Assembly (NCBI GenBank): GCA_007922195.1
Contig: ML681998.1
Location: forward strand, 17,499,937-17,563,936
Origin: Podocnemis expansa
Lineage: Eukaryota; Chordata; Testudines; Podocnemididae
Length of the DNA stretch: 64,000 nt
Direction of reading: 5' to 3'
Shown: piece by piece, positions 24,011 to 34,533 of the stretch
Numbering within the stretch: the stretch's first letter is position 1
How the letters are laid out: each line of letters begins with the position of its first letter
Notes under the pieces: generated by a model
What the model was told of the DNA's origin: nothing
Databases searched by the model: none
Seen by the model: only the letters and a program-made list of their open reading frames with translations
Position numbers and translations under genes: made by a program

Positions 24011-26719
24011 ATGGGAAGGGACAGGTGCAGTATTATCAACCTCCAGAGATCAGAAGTCTTTGGTCAGATCCTCCAAATCATCAACTTTTTTTGTTTTTAA
24101 CACAAGCTGTGTTTTTAGGCTGTGTGTGTGTGACAGAGAGAGTAAGAGAGGCTATCATGTTGAAAAGTCAACCTTTCTGCACTCAGAAATGCACATCTGC
24201 ACTGGCTGTTCAGATGGAGATTTCACTGATCCTCAAGACAGGAAAATGGGTGACAGCTACTCTAGTACTGTCTTGACCCTGCAGCAACACTTCTCTGCCT
24301 TCTGTTTCCCCAGGACTTCTCTACCTGTGACAGAGCAGCATCTCTTCCCTAGCTCTTCTTCCTCCTGCTCTGCCCAGGTCCCAGCAGGACCACTTCCCTC
24401 TTTCCCACCACCTCAGGAGCCACTCACTCTTATAGCGACATACTAGAAAACAGGGCTCAGTATTGGGGCTAGTCTCATTTCCTCTTAGCCCCAAGGCTCT
24501 TGGCCCTTATGCCAAGTCTGCTGGATGTGTGGGGGTGGGAGGAGACAAACAAAAAACCACACAAGAGCAGAGGACCTTCTTGTGTCTTTGTAACAGCTTT
24601 ACCTCCAGCCACCAAAATCCCATGACTCATAATAAGTTTGTGAGAGCTGGAAGCACTACTCCCTGGCTGCTCAGAGGGGGCTCCCCTTGCCTGTCATCAC
24701 CACCAGACTGGGGGATTTGCTATTCTATCCCCTCCATTTCTCACCCCCATCACCATCACTATCTTCCACAGCTCCTTTAGCCCCTCATCCCCCTGCCCTC
24801 CATTCCCCTGCAATTCTTAAATCTGGCTCCTGCTTTCCTCAGTGCTCTGCTCCTCCTCAGAATCCACACCCATCTTTCAGTGTGCTACTACTCACTGCTG
24901 CTCCCCACAGTCCCTGGGGCCTTTCTCCTTGCCCCATGAACCATACAGTGGCAGCCACTTTCTCTGCAGTCCTGGCTTCAATTTCAGTGAAAACAGGGAA
25001 GATGGCAGTCTGGTTTATTATGGGCATCCTCACTTCCACATACAGATAGGCAAGAGGGAAAGGGCAGACAAATGTTGGCTTCAGCCCCATGAAGAGGCAT
25101 AGGAGTAGGTGGCCCCTTTGAATATGAGAAAATTCATGAGCAGGTGCCTTTCATGACATAGCTAAGAAACAAAATCACTCAAACTTAAAATCACAAGAGT
25201 GGGTAACTCCAGGCACCTTAGAATGGGCTTCACTGTCAGAGGCCCCTAAGCATGTCATACTGAGGGCAGGGGTGAGGAGAGGCCAAGGCCCCACATGCCA
25301 GGCTGTGGGGGAAGCAGGGCCAGTTTATGGGTAACTAGCTGCCCACGTTCAGGGGCCCTGCCCACCCTCTACCACAGTGGCCAGCCTGAGGTTGGGGCAC
25401 AGGGGCAGACCCAGCTGGTGCTTGGGGGGCCTGAACCCTGGACTAGAGGCTGCTCGTCCCCTGGCCCTAGGCTGGCTGGTCAGCACCAGAAGGTGGGGTG
25501 GGGTGGGTTGGCAAGTGGCCTCTGTGCTGCAGGGTCAGGGGGGAGGCAGCCTGCAGCAGCAGCACTCCTGGACCTAGAGCACTGACAGGCCACCATACCA
25601 GGGCCCTGTAGGTCTGGCCTTGCCAGTCCCCCAGAGGCCCCAGTAAACTGGCCAACATTGCTCTGGGTTCCCACACATCAGCCAGCCCTGGCCTTAGAGC
25701 ATAGTGGCCATTTGCTGACCTGCCTGCCCTCTGGGGGCAGACCTGCCAGTCCAGAGGCAGGGCAGGAGCTCTGCAGACCATGGCCTCTGGCCCAGGCTTC
25801 TCTCAGCACCCACCAGACTTTGCTGGTGCTGTGCCAGCCTGGATCACTGTGGGGCAGTGGGGGCCTGGGGCCACAGCCCCTAAAGCCCCTGCACTGATAC
25901 AACCCTGGGAGGGGGGATGGGCTGGCCAGCCCTTCAAGCGGACAGGGGACACAGGGGTTCTGAGGGGCACCCCTCAGCATCCTCCTATGCATCCTAAAGG
26001 GCCAACATAGCCCCTCTTCTTTTCCCTCTCCAGGTGTGGGCGAGTGAGGCTGCTCCCTCCCAGCCAGGGCTAGGCTATGGGGCTGTTGCCTGGCAATGTG
26101 TAAGTGTTGGTGGGGGGGAATATTTGCACCACCTCTGCAAGTACAGATGCACCCTCCCCCGGGACAGCTGGGAGGTGGGGCTGGGATCCCTCCTGCCCTG
26201 TGGGGGGGGGTGCCTAAAGGCACTGGGGAAACAAGACACCCAGGTGGGGGGGAACAAATGTGGGTTCAAGCCCCAAGCGCGTGCCACCCTCTGTACATCA
26301 CTACCCCTCAGCTAACCCATGGGAGATGCTGATGAGAGGGGCCTGTCACAGAGAGAGACAGTGAAGTCTGGGCTGCAACAAAACAGCTGTCTGCTAGTGA
26401 TCCATGAACTGGAGTCAGCCTGATTAGGCACCGAAACCACTTCCTCTGAGGAGTCAGGTAGGTGCCTTTTCTCTGCACAAAGTGGTCAGAGGTGAAGGTG
26501 GTATGGTGGGTGTGCCCACAGCTAGTGCACTTACTGGGATATGGAAGACAAAGTTCACTTCCCTCCTCACTCCCACCCAGCACCAGAGAAGAAGAAAAAA
26601 TTTGAACAAGTATCTACCACCACTAAGGAGGGTGCCTGAATCTCTGATATTCTATAATATATTGTAATATCCGTATTGGTATTTCAGTGTGGGACTCCTT
26701 CAATCTCTCCCATTGAAGC
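24011..26719. other. C/G-rich block, no recognised gene
   Basis: The segment from 24270 to 26330 is GC-rich with long overlapping frames on both strands (up to 181 codons at 25678-26223, minus). Their predicted proteins are low-complexity Pro/Gly/Ala/Ser/Cys without domains, and both strands are open at once, which is what GC-rich non-coding DNA produces. No terminal repeats or target duplications were found around it. Confidence 0.45.
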
Positions 26720-26792
26720 TGTTCCCATGTGTATAAATATGTAAAGAGACACTGGGCCAGTGAGACAGAGTGTGCACAAGTGAGATTGACTC

Positions 26793-26868
26793 TCTAGCCT
26801 GCAGATTAAGAAAGCATGCACCTGGGAAGTGGGAGGGCCAGGGTCCAGTCCTGCTACTCCAAAGCTTG
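26793..26868 (+). repeat. tRNA-like (SINE-type) fragment
   Basis: TAGCCTGCAGATTAAGAAAG resembles a polymerase III A box region, and GGGTCCAGTCCT further on resembles a B box (GGTTCGAATCC type). No cloverleaf can be closed, so this is not a tRNA gene. It looks like a worn tRNA-related repeat. Confidence 0.35.
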
Positions 26869-27047
26869 TACCCATGATACACAGAAAGATGGGGTGTGAA
26901 TCTACAGCACTTCAGTGAGCAGTGCACTAACTGTGCATGTGACCCTGGCGCTGCATTACCTGTTCCTTAGTGCACACCAACACACTGGAGTTTGAAACAT
27001 CAGTTAGTGCATGGCAGGGCAGGAGCAGTAGGCTACACACTGTAGCT

Positions 27048-27235
27048 CAGTGGTTGTCAAACTTAGGGTTGGGACCCAGTACTGGGCCAAAAACCCTCAA
27101 GCACTGGGTCGCAGCACCCCTTGCTGCCCCCCCTCAAAAGACTGGAATGCATTACTCAATGATGTAATTGTTGGGTTGCGGGCATAAATGATATTTTTCA
27201 ACTGGGTCCCAAGGAAAAAAGTTTGAAAACCACTG
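27048..27235. mobile_element. Non-autonomous hAT element, 188 bp
   Basis: The ends CAGTGGTTGTCAAACTT and AAGTTTGAAAACCACTG are inverted copies with one mismatch in 17. Flanking 8-mers CTGTAGCT (27040-27047) and CACTAGCT (27236-27243) agree at 6 of 8. The interior has the inverted words GGTTGGGACCCAG and CTGGGTCCC. No coding capacity. Confidence 0.85.
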
Positions 27236-27474
27236 CACTAGCTTGCTGTGCTATAAGTGTTTCTCTAGACATGCCTTAAATTCACTCATTCTTTGATCCA
27301 CCAATCACCACATCATGTCTCTCTTGCCTCAGTTGTTTCCAGTGCAAGAGGTGAGTCTAGAAATATCTGTATTATTGCATGATTATTGTGCATGTTTATG
27401 AGGGCAAAATCAAGAGAGATTGGGAGAGGGACCAAACAGGAAAGCTTGGATAAGAAGCATCCCAGTAAACACTC

Positions 27475-27511
27475 ATGAGATCCCTTCCAACCCTATGATT
27501 CTATGATTCTA
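27475..27511 (+). mobile_element. CR1 LINE 3' tip
   Basis: ATCCCTTCCAACCCTATGA then TTCTATGATTCT is the CR1 3' end with its octamer-like tail on the plus strand. Under 40 bp remain. Confidence 0.75.
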
Positions 27512-30368
27512 AGAGCCTTGAGATGGGAATTTTTTGGACCTAACAGCTCTATAACTGTTGGGAACATGGACGCTAGCAAGCCACGCCTGTGTTTGCTGCA
27601 TGACCCCAGACTCTGAGGCACTTATGGAAAAATACAAGCATGCTTCTTCCACGCTTCCAGCTCGTAAAAAAAACAAAAAAAAAAACTTTCACTACCAATC
27701 ATAATAAAATAAACAAATATATCCATCATTATACTAAATATATCAAAATAAACTATACTATATAAATAAACACCCCCAAAACTTCCCAAAAACACTTCTT
27801 TGCCGTAATCCACAACTCTATCCAGTTTCTTCCCACATATAACAGCTGTTACACTTAGGTAAGGAAATACACATCTAATCAAGCTTAAAGGGTTTGATGA
27901 AAAAGGGAGCTGAACTTGTTGCCAAGTAGAAATGGGGAAGACTACAGTGTGCTCACCTCACTAAGGCTGAGCTGTGTGACTGGGCAAACCATGGGAGGTA
28001 GAAGGCTGACTAAGCCAAGTGGTGGGGGAATGAAAGTAAAACAGCTCTGCCTCTGTGGAGCAGTGATCCCCAGCCCTTCCCTCCCCCCTCCATCCAAGTG
28101 ATCCCTTGCCTGTCCCTCCCCATCTATCAGGAACATGGGCAATCCCTGGACTTTCCTCTTCCTCCCCATCTGCAGTATTGCTTATTTTGCCTGAAGAGGA
28201 GTTTGTCAGATGGCTCTTTGGTGAGAGCAATGGTCTTGTAAACAGGGAGTTTTTTCCTTACAAGTAATGCCTGTTCTTACTTTAGAGGTTTGCTTGCAGG
28301 CAAATCTGCAACCTCATCACCCACCACACTGTAGCACCTTCAGGCCTACAACCCTCATCAAGGTATGTGGATTCCTTCACAAGAGGAGTCCACAAACATG
28401 GAAGAAACTGGACTAGTAAATCCAGGGAACTCTAGCCTAGAAGTTGTGTTATTTGTGGGTTGTGTTACTGGATTGTTGTATGGTGTTTATGATCTTCCCT
28501 TTCCTTTCCTATGTTTCATGTATATTTTCCCTTATAAATAGAGTATACATCATGTCATGCTGTCTGGATTGGCTCACCATTGTGAGTGACTATTTCAGGG
28601 CAGACTATCAGAAAATTAGGGCAGACATCCCAAGCTGATGGTATATTCTATAATTAGATTTCATTAAGCCAGTAACAAATGTGAACTTCTAGGATCACTA
28701 TGCTGAGGAGTGATCTTAGGGATTCCAGGACCTAGGGCAAAAGTAAAAGATGGGGGCCCCCATGTCATGTGTGGGACCCCATCCTTGACTTTGGTCCCCT
28801 CTCCCAGTCTCACCATGGTCCCCAAGCTCCGCTCCCCCAGCTACTGGTTCCCCCGTGGCCTCCCCCTGTCCTCCCTTCCCCCTGTGGCCTCCTCACCACA
28901 ACCCCTGCAGACTCCCCCACATCCCTGTTCCCCACTGCAGACTCCCCGCTTCTCCCCCAGGTCCTTGCAGACTCCCTTTGCAGACACCACACTTCTTCCC
29001 TGGGCTCCTGCAGACTCCCCACCACTCCCTCTTTCCCCTTGTGGCCCATCTGCCCCTGTGGCCTTCCTTTGGCCCCCTTAAGCCTCCCTTCCCCCTCTAT
29101 CACCTAGCTGCTGCCTACTCCTGCTTTTTGCTGCTCTCCTGGCTGGTACACATGTGGACTGTGAAGGCAGCCGGGATACTTACAGGGACTATAATTAAAG
29201 TGGCTGCAGTGTGGGGCCCTTTCCCCCAGGGGCTGCCTGTATTGCCTACCTGCTAAGACTGCCTATGACTGTGCAAGTCTTACTGTGGAGACACAGATAG
29301 GCTGGAAGGGCCAAGGGAACTACCTTGTACCCAGACAAACTGAACTCTCCGATGAGGGATGGGAGAGGGCCTCAGCCATGTTTCCTTCTCCCACCCCCCC
29401 ATCAGGTCTGAGCCCAGCATCCTTTGAGATGTAACAGCAGCAGGCACCTCCTTCAGAAAGTCTAGGTGCACTGTCCTGGACTACTTCCTATCTACTTTGT
29501 CAGTTCATGGTCTGGCCTCTATAGTACAAAACAGTCAACAGCTTAACAAAAAGTTCAACTGCAAGAACTGTTGGTTCTCATAGGTGATGTTGGCTGGAGC
29601 AGACTCTGTCTGAGGGCCCTACCAGCACTATATCCTCCTCCATGCTCAAGCTCCTCTCTAGCTCCCAGAAAAGGATTTGCCTGTCTTGCAGCCTGTCCGT
29701 CACTCTTGGCCAGTCTTCTCAGCACCTTTTAACTCACCTCTCCAGTTAGCATACTTAGCAGGCTCACAGGGGTATGTCTACCTGGGCCCAGTATTGCCCT
29801 TTAACCCCTACCCATCCAATGTGGGCATTGTATACCCCATCACAGGCAAATATAATCACAGTGTCTTAGCTGTGAGCTTACATATTTTAATTAAGTCATT
29901 TAACTATTATTATTCACGGTATGTGGATAGGGACCTGAATGAAGAACTCACTGCAATGCTGACATATAATTGTACAAGTTTCCACATCACCACTGTTCCA
30001 AGTACTTATAAGTGATTCCTGCATATGGACTGATAGCAATTCATGTATCGGACCCAGGGACCCACAGTTATAAAAAGTAACAAAAATTAACAAGAATGAT
30101 AGCTACAGGCCTAGTGCCACTGGAAAGGTTTTGGTTGGAAATGTTTTGAATTAAGGTGGGTTGCATTTCAGCACACATCACTGAGGTAAATGATTGTGGT
30201 CAGGGCCCCAGAACAACAGTAACTCTGTTTATTTTGGTTACTATGAAGGGGAGTCAGCTCCCAGAGTATTTTTATTTGATATGCTGCCATTTTATATTGA
30301 GACATGGCAAAAAGTAAACAAGCTTTGTCTGAAATGTGTGGAATGCCTTTTTCACCATCCAATTGTTA
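27512..30368. other. No gene; one C-rich minisatellite
   Basis: 27.5-28.7 kb and 29.2-30.37 kb look unique. The C-rich block 28730-29240 holds imperfect repeats and makes overlapping open frames on both strands (up to 133 codons) that I reject as coding. Nothing else recognised. Confidence 0.45.
28905..29030. repeat. Imperfect GCAGACTCCC minisatellite
   Basis: The word GCAGACTCC recurs at about 28908, 28937, 28967 and 29010, with a variant GCAGACACC at 28980. Spacing is mostly 28-30 bp. It sits in a C-rich tract. Confidence 0.7.
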
Positions 30369-31470
30369 TAGAATCATAGAAGTTGGAAGGAACCATGAAA
30401 GGTCATTGAGTCCAGTCCCCTATACTCATGGCAAGACCAGCTACCCTCTTAAAACATCCCGGACAAGTATTTCTCTAGCTTGATCTTAATATTTCTAGCA
30501 ACGGAGATTCCACAACTTGCCTAGGCAACTTATTCCAGTGGTTAATCACCCTGACAGTTAGGAATTTTTTCCTAATGTCCAACCTAAGTCTCCCTTGCTG
30601 TAATTTAAGCCCATTGCTTCTTGCCCTATCATTGGCAGTTAAGAAGAACAATTTTTCTATTTCCTCCTCGTAACAACCTTTTAGGTACTTGAAAACTGTT
30701 ATCATGCACCCTCTCAATCTCCTCTTTTCCAGACCGAATAAACCCAGCTCTTTTCAATCTTCTCTCATAAGTCAAGATTTCCACACAATCATTCTTGTTG
30801 CTCTTCTCTGGACTTTCTCCAATTTGTCCACATCTTTCCTGAAATGAGGCACCCAGAACTGGACAAAATACTTCAGCTGAGGCCTAATCACAGCAGAGGA
30901 GAGCAGAAGAAATGCTTCTCATATCTTACTTACAATACTCTTGTTAATACATCCCAGAATGGCGGTTGCCTTCTCCACCCCAACAGTGTTACACTGTTGA
31001 TTCATGTTTAGCTTCTGGTCCACTATGATACCTAGATCTCTTTCTGCAGTATTATGGCAGCCATTGCCCATTTTATAAGTGTGCAATGGATTGTTCTTTC
31101 CGAAGTGGAGTACTTTGCACTTGTCTATATTGAATTTCATTCTGTTTACCTCAGACCATCTCACCAGTTTGTCCAAATTATTTTGATTTGTGACCTTATC
31201 CTCCAAAGGACATGCAACTCCTTGCAGTTTGGTATCATCTGCAGACTTTATAAGTGTCCTCTCTATGCCATCATCTAAATCATTGATGAAAATATTGAAC
31301 AGAACAAAACCCAAAACCAATCCCAGCGGTACCCTGCTTGTTATGCCCTTCCAGCATGACTGTGAACCATTGATAACTACTCTCTCAGAGTGGTTATCCA
31401 ACCTGTTTTGCACCCATCATATTGTAGCTCCATCCAGGTTGTGCTTTTCTACTTTGTTAATGAGAAGACA
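30369..31470 (-). mobile_element. 5'-truncated CR1 LINE, about 1.1 kb
   Basis: The 3' end lies at about 30369 on the minus strand (AGAATCATAGAAGTTGG in plus reading). It continues through the CR1 3' UTR and then the C-terminal half of ORF2. The 5' limit is near 31470, where the match to the family fades. CR1 copies usually lack their 5' end. It is a dead copy; see the ORF2 remnant for details. Confidence 0.92.
30475..31413 (-). pseudogene. CR1 ORF2 remnant: reverse transcriptase palm to C-terminus
   Basis: On the minus strand from 31413 to 30919 the RT palm is visible: a GVPQG-like box as SRVPLGLVLGFVLFNIFIND, then LIKSADDTKLQG in the catalytic box, then RMKFNIDKCKVLHFGKNN, and DLGIIVDQKLNMNQQC. 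The usual F/Y-ADD reads SADD here, so the first residue of the box is changed while both Asp remain. After a break, 30717-30475 gives the C-terminal tail with VFKYLKGCYEE, NGLKLQQGR and FLTVRVINHWNKLP. RT primes on nicked target DNA and copies CR1 RNA in the nucleus. At least one frame break between the two parts and the missing endonuclease half make it non-functional. Confidence 0.92.
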
Positions 31471-31555
31471 TAGAAATGGAGGATAAGCTGTTTATGACTG
31501 GATTTCACTGGATCCCTATGGTTAGAGACTGCTAAGAAATATGTAATCATGTCTC

Positions 31556-32059
31556 CTATAACATATGCTGCCCATTTTTTGTTTTGGGTTGACTCACAAC
31601 CCTCTGTTTAGCAAAAGCGTGCTCTGGCTCTTTGTATAAAATGCCATTTCCTGCACTGACAGATTTACCCACTGCTTGGGTCCTTGCACCTAGATTTATG
31701 CCATGGTAAATCTGGGCGTTATTTAGCCCATTTTCTGCTATGAAACTGGGTGCATACCACTGTGAGAAATATGATGGGATGTCCACAGACATCTTGCTAA
31801 TGTGCTTTAATACAAAGTTCTGACATTCTAATGGACTTCCAGTTGAATTGGAAGAAAGGTTTTGATGTCCTGTTCTAAGAAAAAGGGAACATGTTTTGAT
31901 ATTGGAAGAAGTGCTGTGGTGTGCTGTCTGGTTGCAAAAGTGGTACTCTAACTGCAACACTTCTACGCATCTAACAAGGTCTGGGAAGTGCCAGAAACAA
32001 GCACTTTGTAACTGACCTAAATGTATTTTGGAAATGGCTGAGAAAGCCAGGGTCCCCAC
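31556..32059 (-). other. Unexplained 167-codon open frame, doubtful coding
   Basis: This is the longest frame outside obvious repeats or GC-rich blocks. The predicted protein has no signal peptide, membrane span, known motif or low-complexity bias. It has eight cysteines but no zinc-finger spacing I recognise. No splice-site or start context supports it as an exon, and its neighbours are LINE and tRNA-like repeats. It may be chance, or part of a repeat I do not know. Confidence 0.2.
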
Positions 32060-32394
32060 TGGAAGAAACTTAGCTCATAGCTTTTCACTGAAGAGACTAA
32101 TGGGTGGAGACGAGTGTGAAAGTACATGTGAGTTGCCAGTCAGAAGTCTGCCTACAGCAAAGATGTAGAAAAAACAGCAGTGTTGAGAGCTGTCAGCTAG
32201 CTTGCTTTCACAGCCTGCTAGGTAAAAGGCCTCCAGTGGGAAGGTCAGCATTGCAAGGTAGGGATCTTTGATTCTGTCAGTAAAGCCAGCAGCACAAATA
32301 ATGAAAGACAGCAGATGGTGCAAATGAATCCAAGTGCCTCTGAATGTGGCTGAGGTCCAGATTAGCCAAAGTGGACCAGCTTCAACTGAAGAAA

Positions 32395-32545
32395 CTGAGG
32401 GGAGCCCATATTAGAATAGGCCATAGCTCAAATGATTAGAGATAGGAGGGACTGTCTCAAATTTTCTCTCCTCATCAAGCAGAAGGGGGACTTGAACCAT
32501 GGTCTCCCACATCATGGAAGAGTACCCTCATTACTGGATGAAAGG
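32395..32545 (-). repeat. tRNA-like (SINE-type) repeat, reverse orientation
   Basis: GGGACTTGAACCATGG at about 32488-32503 is the reverse complement of a B-box-like GGTTCAAGTCCC. AGCTCAAATGATTAGAG at about 32427-32443 resembles an A box on the plus strand. The A-like and B-like boxes point in opposite directions, so this is not a tRNA gene. It may be two fragments or a rearranged repeat. Confidence 0.4.
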
Positions 32546-32825
32546 CTATACAGGAAACCCTGCAGCCACCAGGCAAGAAATGCCATAGGTACCTAAACTG
32601 CCTGAGGAGAGTTTCTGTTTTTGTGATCCACAAACAGAGAGAGGTGCCTCCCTGCACTGCAGGCATCTCTATTCCATGACTGGGATGAGGCTGAGGATAC
32701 ACCCCTTCCTCTCATTAGCACGTTCCATTGCTTTGGTGGAACACTGATTAGGACAATGGCTTTTTACATCCCTTTTCAAGCACCTAAATCTCCCCGTTCA
32801 TTGTACAAGGAGCCTAGGTATCTAA

Positions 32826-33000
32826 AGGTATGTCCATACTGATGGTGGCAAATTTGCTGCCATCAGTACACTCTTCCGGGTTTGATTGAGCGATCTGTCG
32901 AGATGTGCTCAGTTGATCTCCAGCTCGACACTAACTCCAGCCCCATAACTGGAGTACCACTAGGTCAACTGGACGGCATTTTCGAGTGACTTAGCGCAGC
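32826..33000. repeat. One end of a foldback DNA element
   Basis: AGGTATGTCCATACTGATGG then TGGCAAATTTGCTGCCATCAG forms a tight hairpin (GATGGTGGCAAA / TTTGCTGCCATC). Its inverted counterpart, GATGGTGGCAATTTTGATGC near 43432 followed by GAAGACATACC, occurs at the right end of the 42.6-43.5 kb foldback element. It continues with CGAC-rich words (CTCGACACTAACTCC). The right end of this copy was not found. Confidence 0.55.
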
Positions 33001-33012
33001 ATGAACACGGAG

Positions 33013-33095
33013 GTAAGTGGGAGTTAGTAAGGCAACAGGAGATGCACAATGTATTTTATGTACTTTGCACATTTCATGTCAACTGCAACTGAAAA
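33013..33095 (+). repeat. Repeat block shared with 43494-43580
   Basis: AGGAGATGCACAATGTATTT and TATGTACTTTGCACATTTCA here align with GGGAGATACGCAATGTATTT and AAGTACTGTACTTTGTG at about 43530-43558, and both are followed by CAACTGCAACTGAAA / GATTGCCACTGAAA. Both copies lie next to an end of the same foldback family. Confidence 0.6.
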
Positions 33096-34275
33096 GTGCA
33101 GTGAGTGCAGAGTAGGGCTAAGTCAGGCTTTGTAAAGCCCATTGTCGTTCCACTGATTTTCTAGGCATCCAAAACGTTGGTGTTAATGACTAAATTTCTT
33201 TATGGATCTGGGCCCCTGTGTCCATCTCATTGATTGTCTGCCATCACCACCACTTGCATGTGGAATGCCTTGAATTATCCTTGAGAGTGAGTAAACTCGT
33301 TCCAGTGAAGTTTGATGTTCATTTTAGATTAATGGGGTATAGAATTGTGGATGGTACCTAAAACCTGTCACCAAAGAATGGAACATTTCCAACTGTTAGA
33401 CATCTCCAAAATAAAAATACACTAGATCTAGGGAACTGAATGTAATGAAGCAAGAAGTCTCCTATAGTACACAGTTTCTCCACCACAGCAAGAGTGTAGA
33501 TTTAACAGCTTATCACAACTTGCTGATGCTGTCGTTTACCCATTTGATATACATGAACTGGAAATGTCCTTCACTGAAAATTCCAGAAGCAAGTGAAGGA
33601 TCGATTCTTCTAGCTAATTGGCACAATTGTCTGCATTTTTACAGCTTTTGTAGCCTTTTCTCATTGTAAATAAATAAACTGAACAAGACAGCACAGCTAC
33701 ATAAATAATACAAATGGTTTCATCATGTACCTCATTCTAATTTATGATGCATAAATCAGAGATGTAAATTCAGCTCTTTGATCACTTCTCTGTTCACCAG
33801 CAGAACTTACTGAGGCAAGAGAAGGAATGGATTAAAAATACCTTTCATTTCCACCTGAGCTGAAACAAACAGGTTTGACGGTGACAGCTGGCTCCAAGGA
33901 CAGCGCTGCCTCACTGCAGATCTCAGAAGGATAGACTTCTGCCTTAGCCAGCCATTAACCAAAGGGTAACTGAACATCCTTGTGTACTAAGTCTGTAGCT
34001 GAGAGGCAAAGGTACTCAGGATTCAGTAGTCCTATAGCATGTCCCACAGATACTTGTGTCACACTTGATCAAAGGCCTTGTTTTGATCCAGGGAGTGCAT
34101 CTACCTTCACCAGTCACCTGCCAGCCCTGCCTCAAATACCTCTGGAAGATCACATGGCAAGTCTGCTAGCAGCTGATACTAGATTGCACTGGACAGGGCC
34201 AGATGGATCAGCATTGGAGCCATCTCACAACACTGCTTCAGGAGTACCTTTGCTCTCAAGTCTTGTTGATGTAAA

Positions 34276-34533
34276 GTCAAGAGCAAGGGTGTCAAACATG
34301 CTGAATATGGCCCATGAACCTCTTCCTTCTAGCCCCTGACTGCACTTGGCAGGACCACACTCACTCCTAGAGCGAGCGAGAGAGAGAGTGTATAATGGTT
34401 CAGCATATTCAACACTCCAATGCCACAAGAGCACTGCAGTATTTTGATTTATGGTACACATGACCCATTTGAAGTACATTTATGTCATATTTGGCCCATC
34501 ATAGCAAATGAGTTTAACACCCCTGCTCAAGAG
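34276..34533. mobile_element. Non-autonomous hAT element, 242 bp, with 8-bp target duplication
   Basis: The element spans 34284-34525. The ends CAAGGGTGTCAAACATG and (inverted) CAGGGGTGTTAAACTCA match at most positions. Flanks GTCAAGAG (34276-34283) and CTCAAGAG (34526-34533) match 7 of 8. The interior has inverted GGCCCAT / TTGGCCCATC words and a short GA run. A non-coding passenger of a hAT transposase. Confidence 0.88.

Noticed and set aside
24118..24150. TGTGTGTGTG and AGAGAG runs as a regulatory element
   Set aside because: Too short and common to support a call.
25295..26332. Long Pro/Gly/Cys-rich frames, up to 181 codons
   Set aside because: Both strands are open over the same bases and the proteins are low-complexity; GC-rich non-coding DNA explains this.
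32488..32503. Possible tRNA gene (B-box-like sequence)
   Set aside because: No cloverleaf can be drawn, and the A-box-like sequence is on the other strand.
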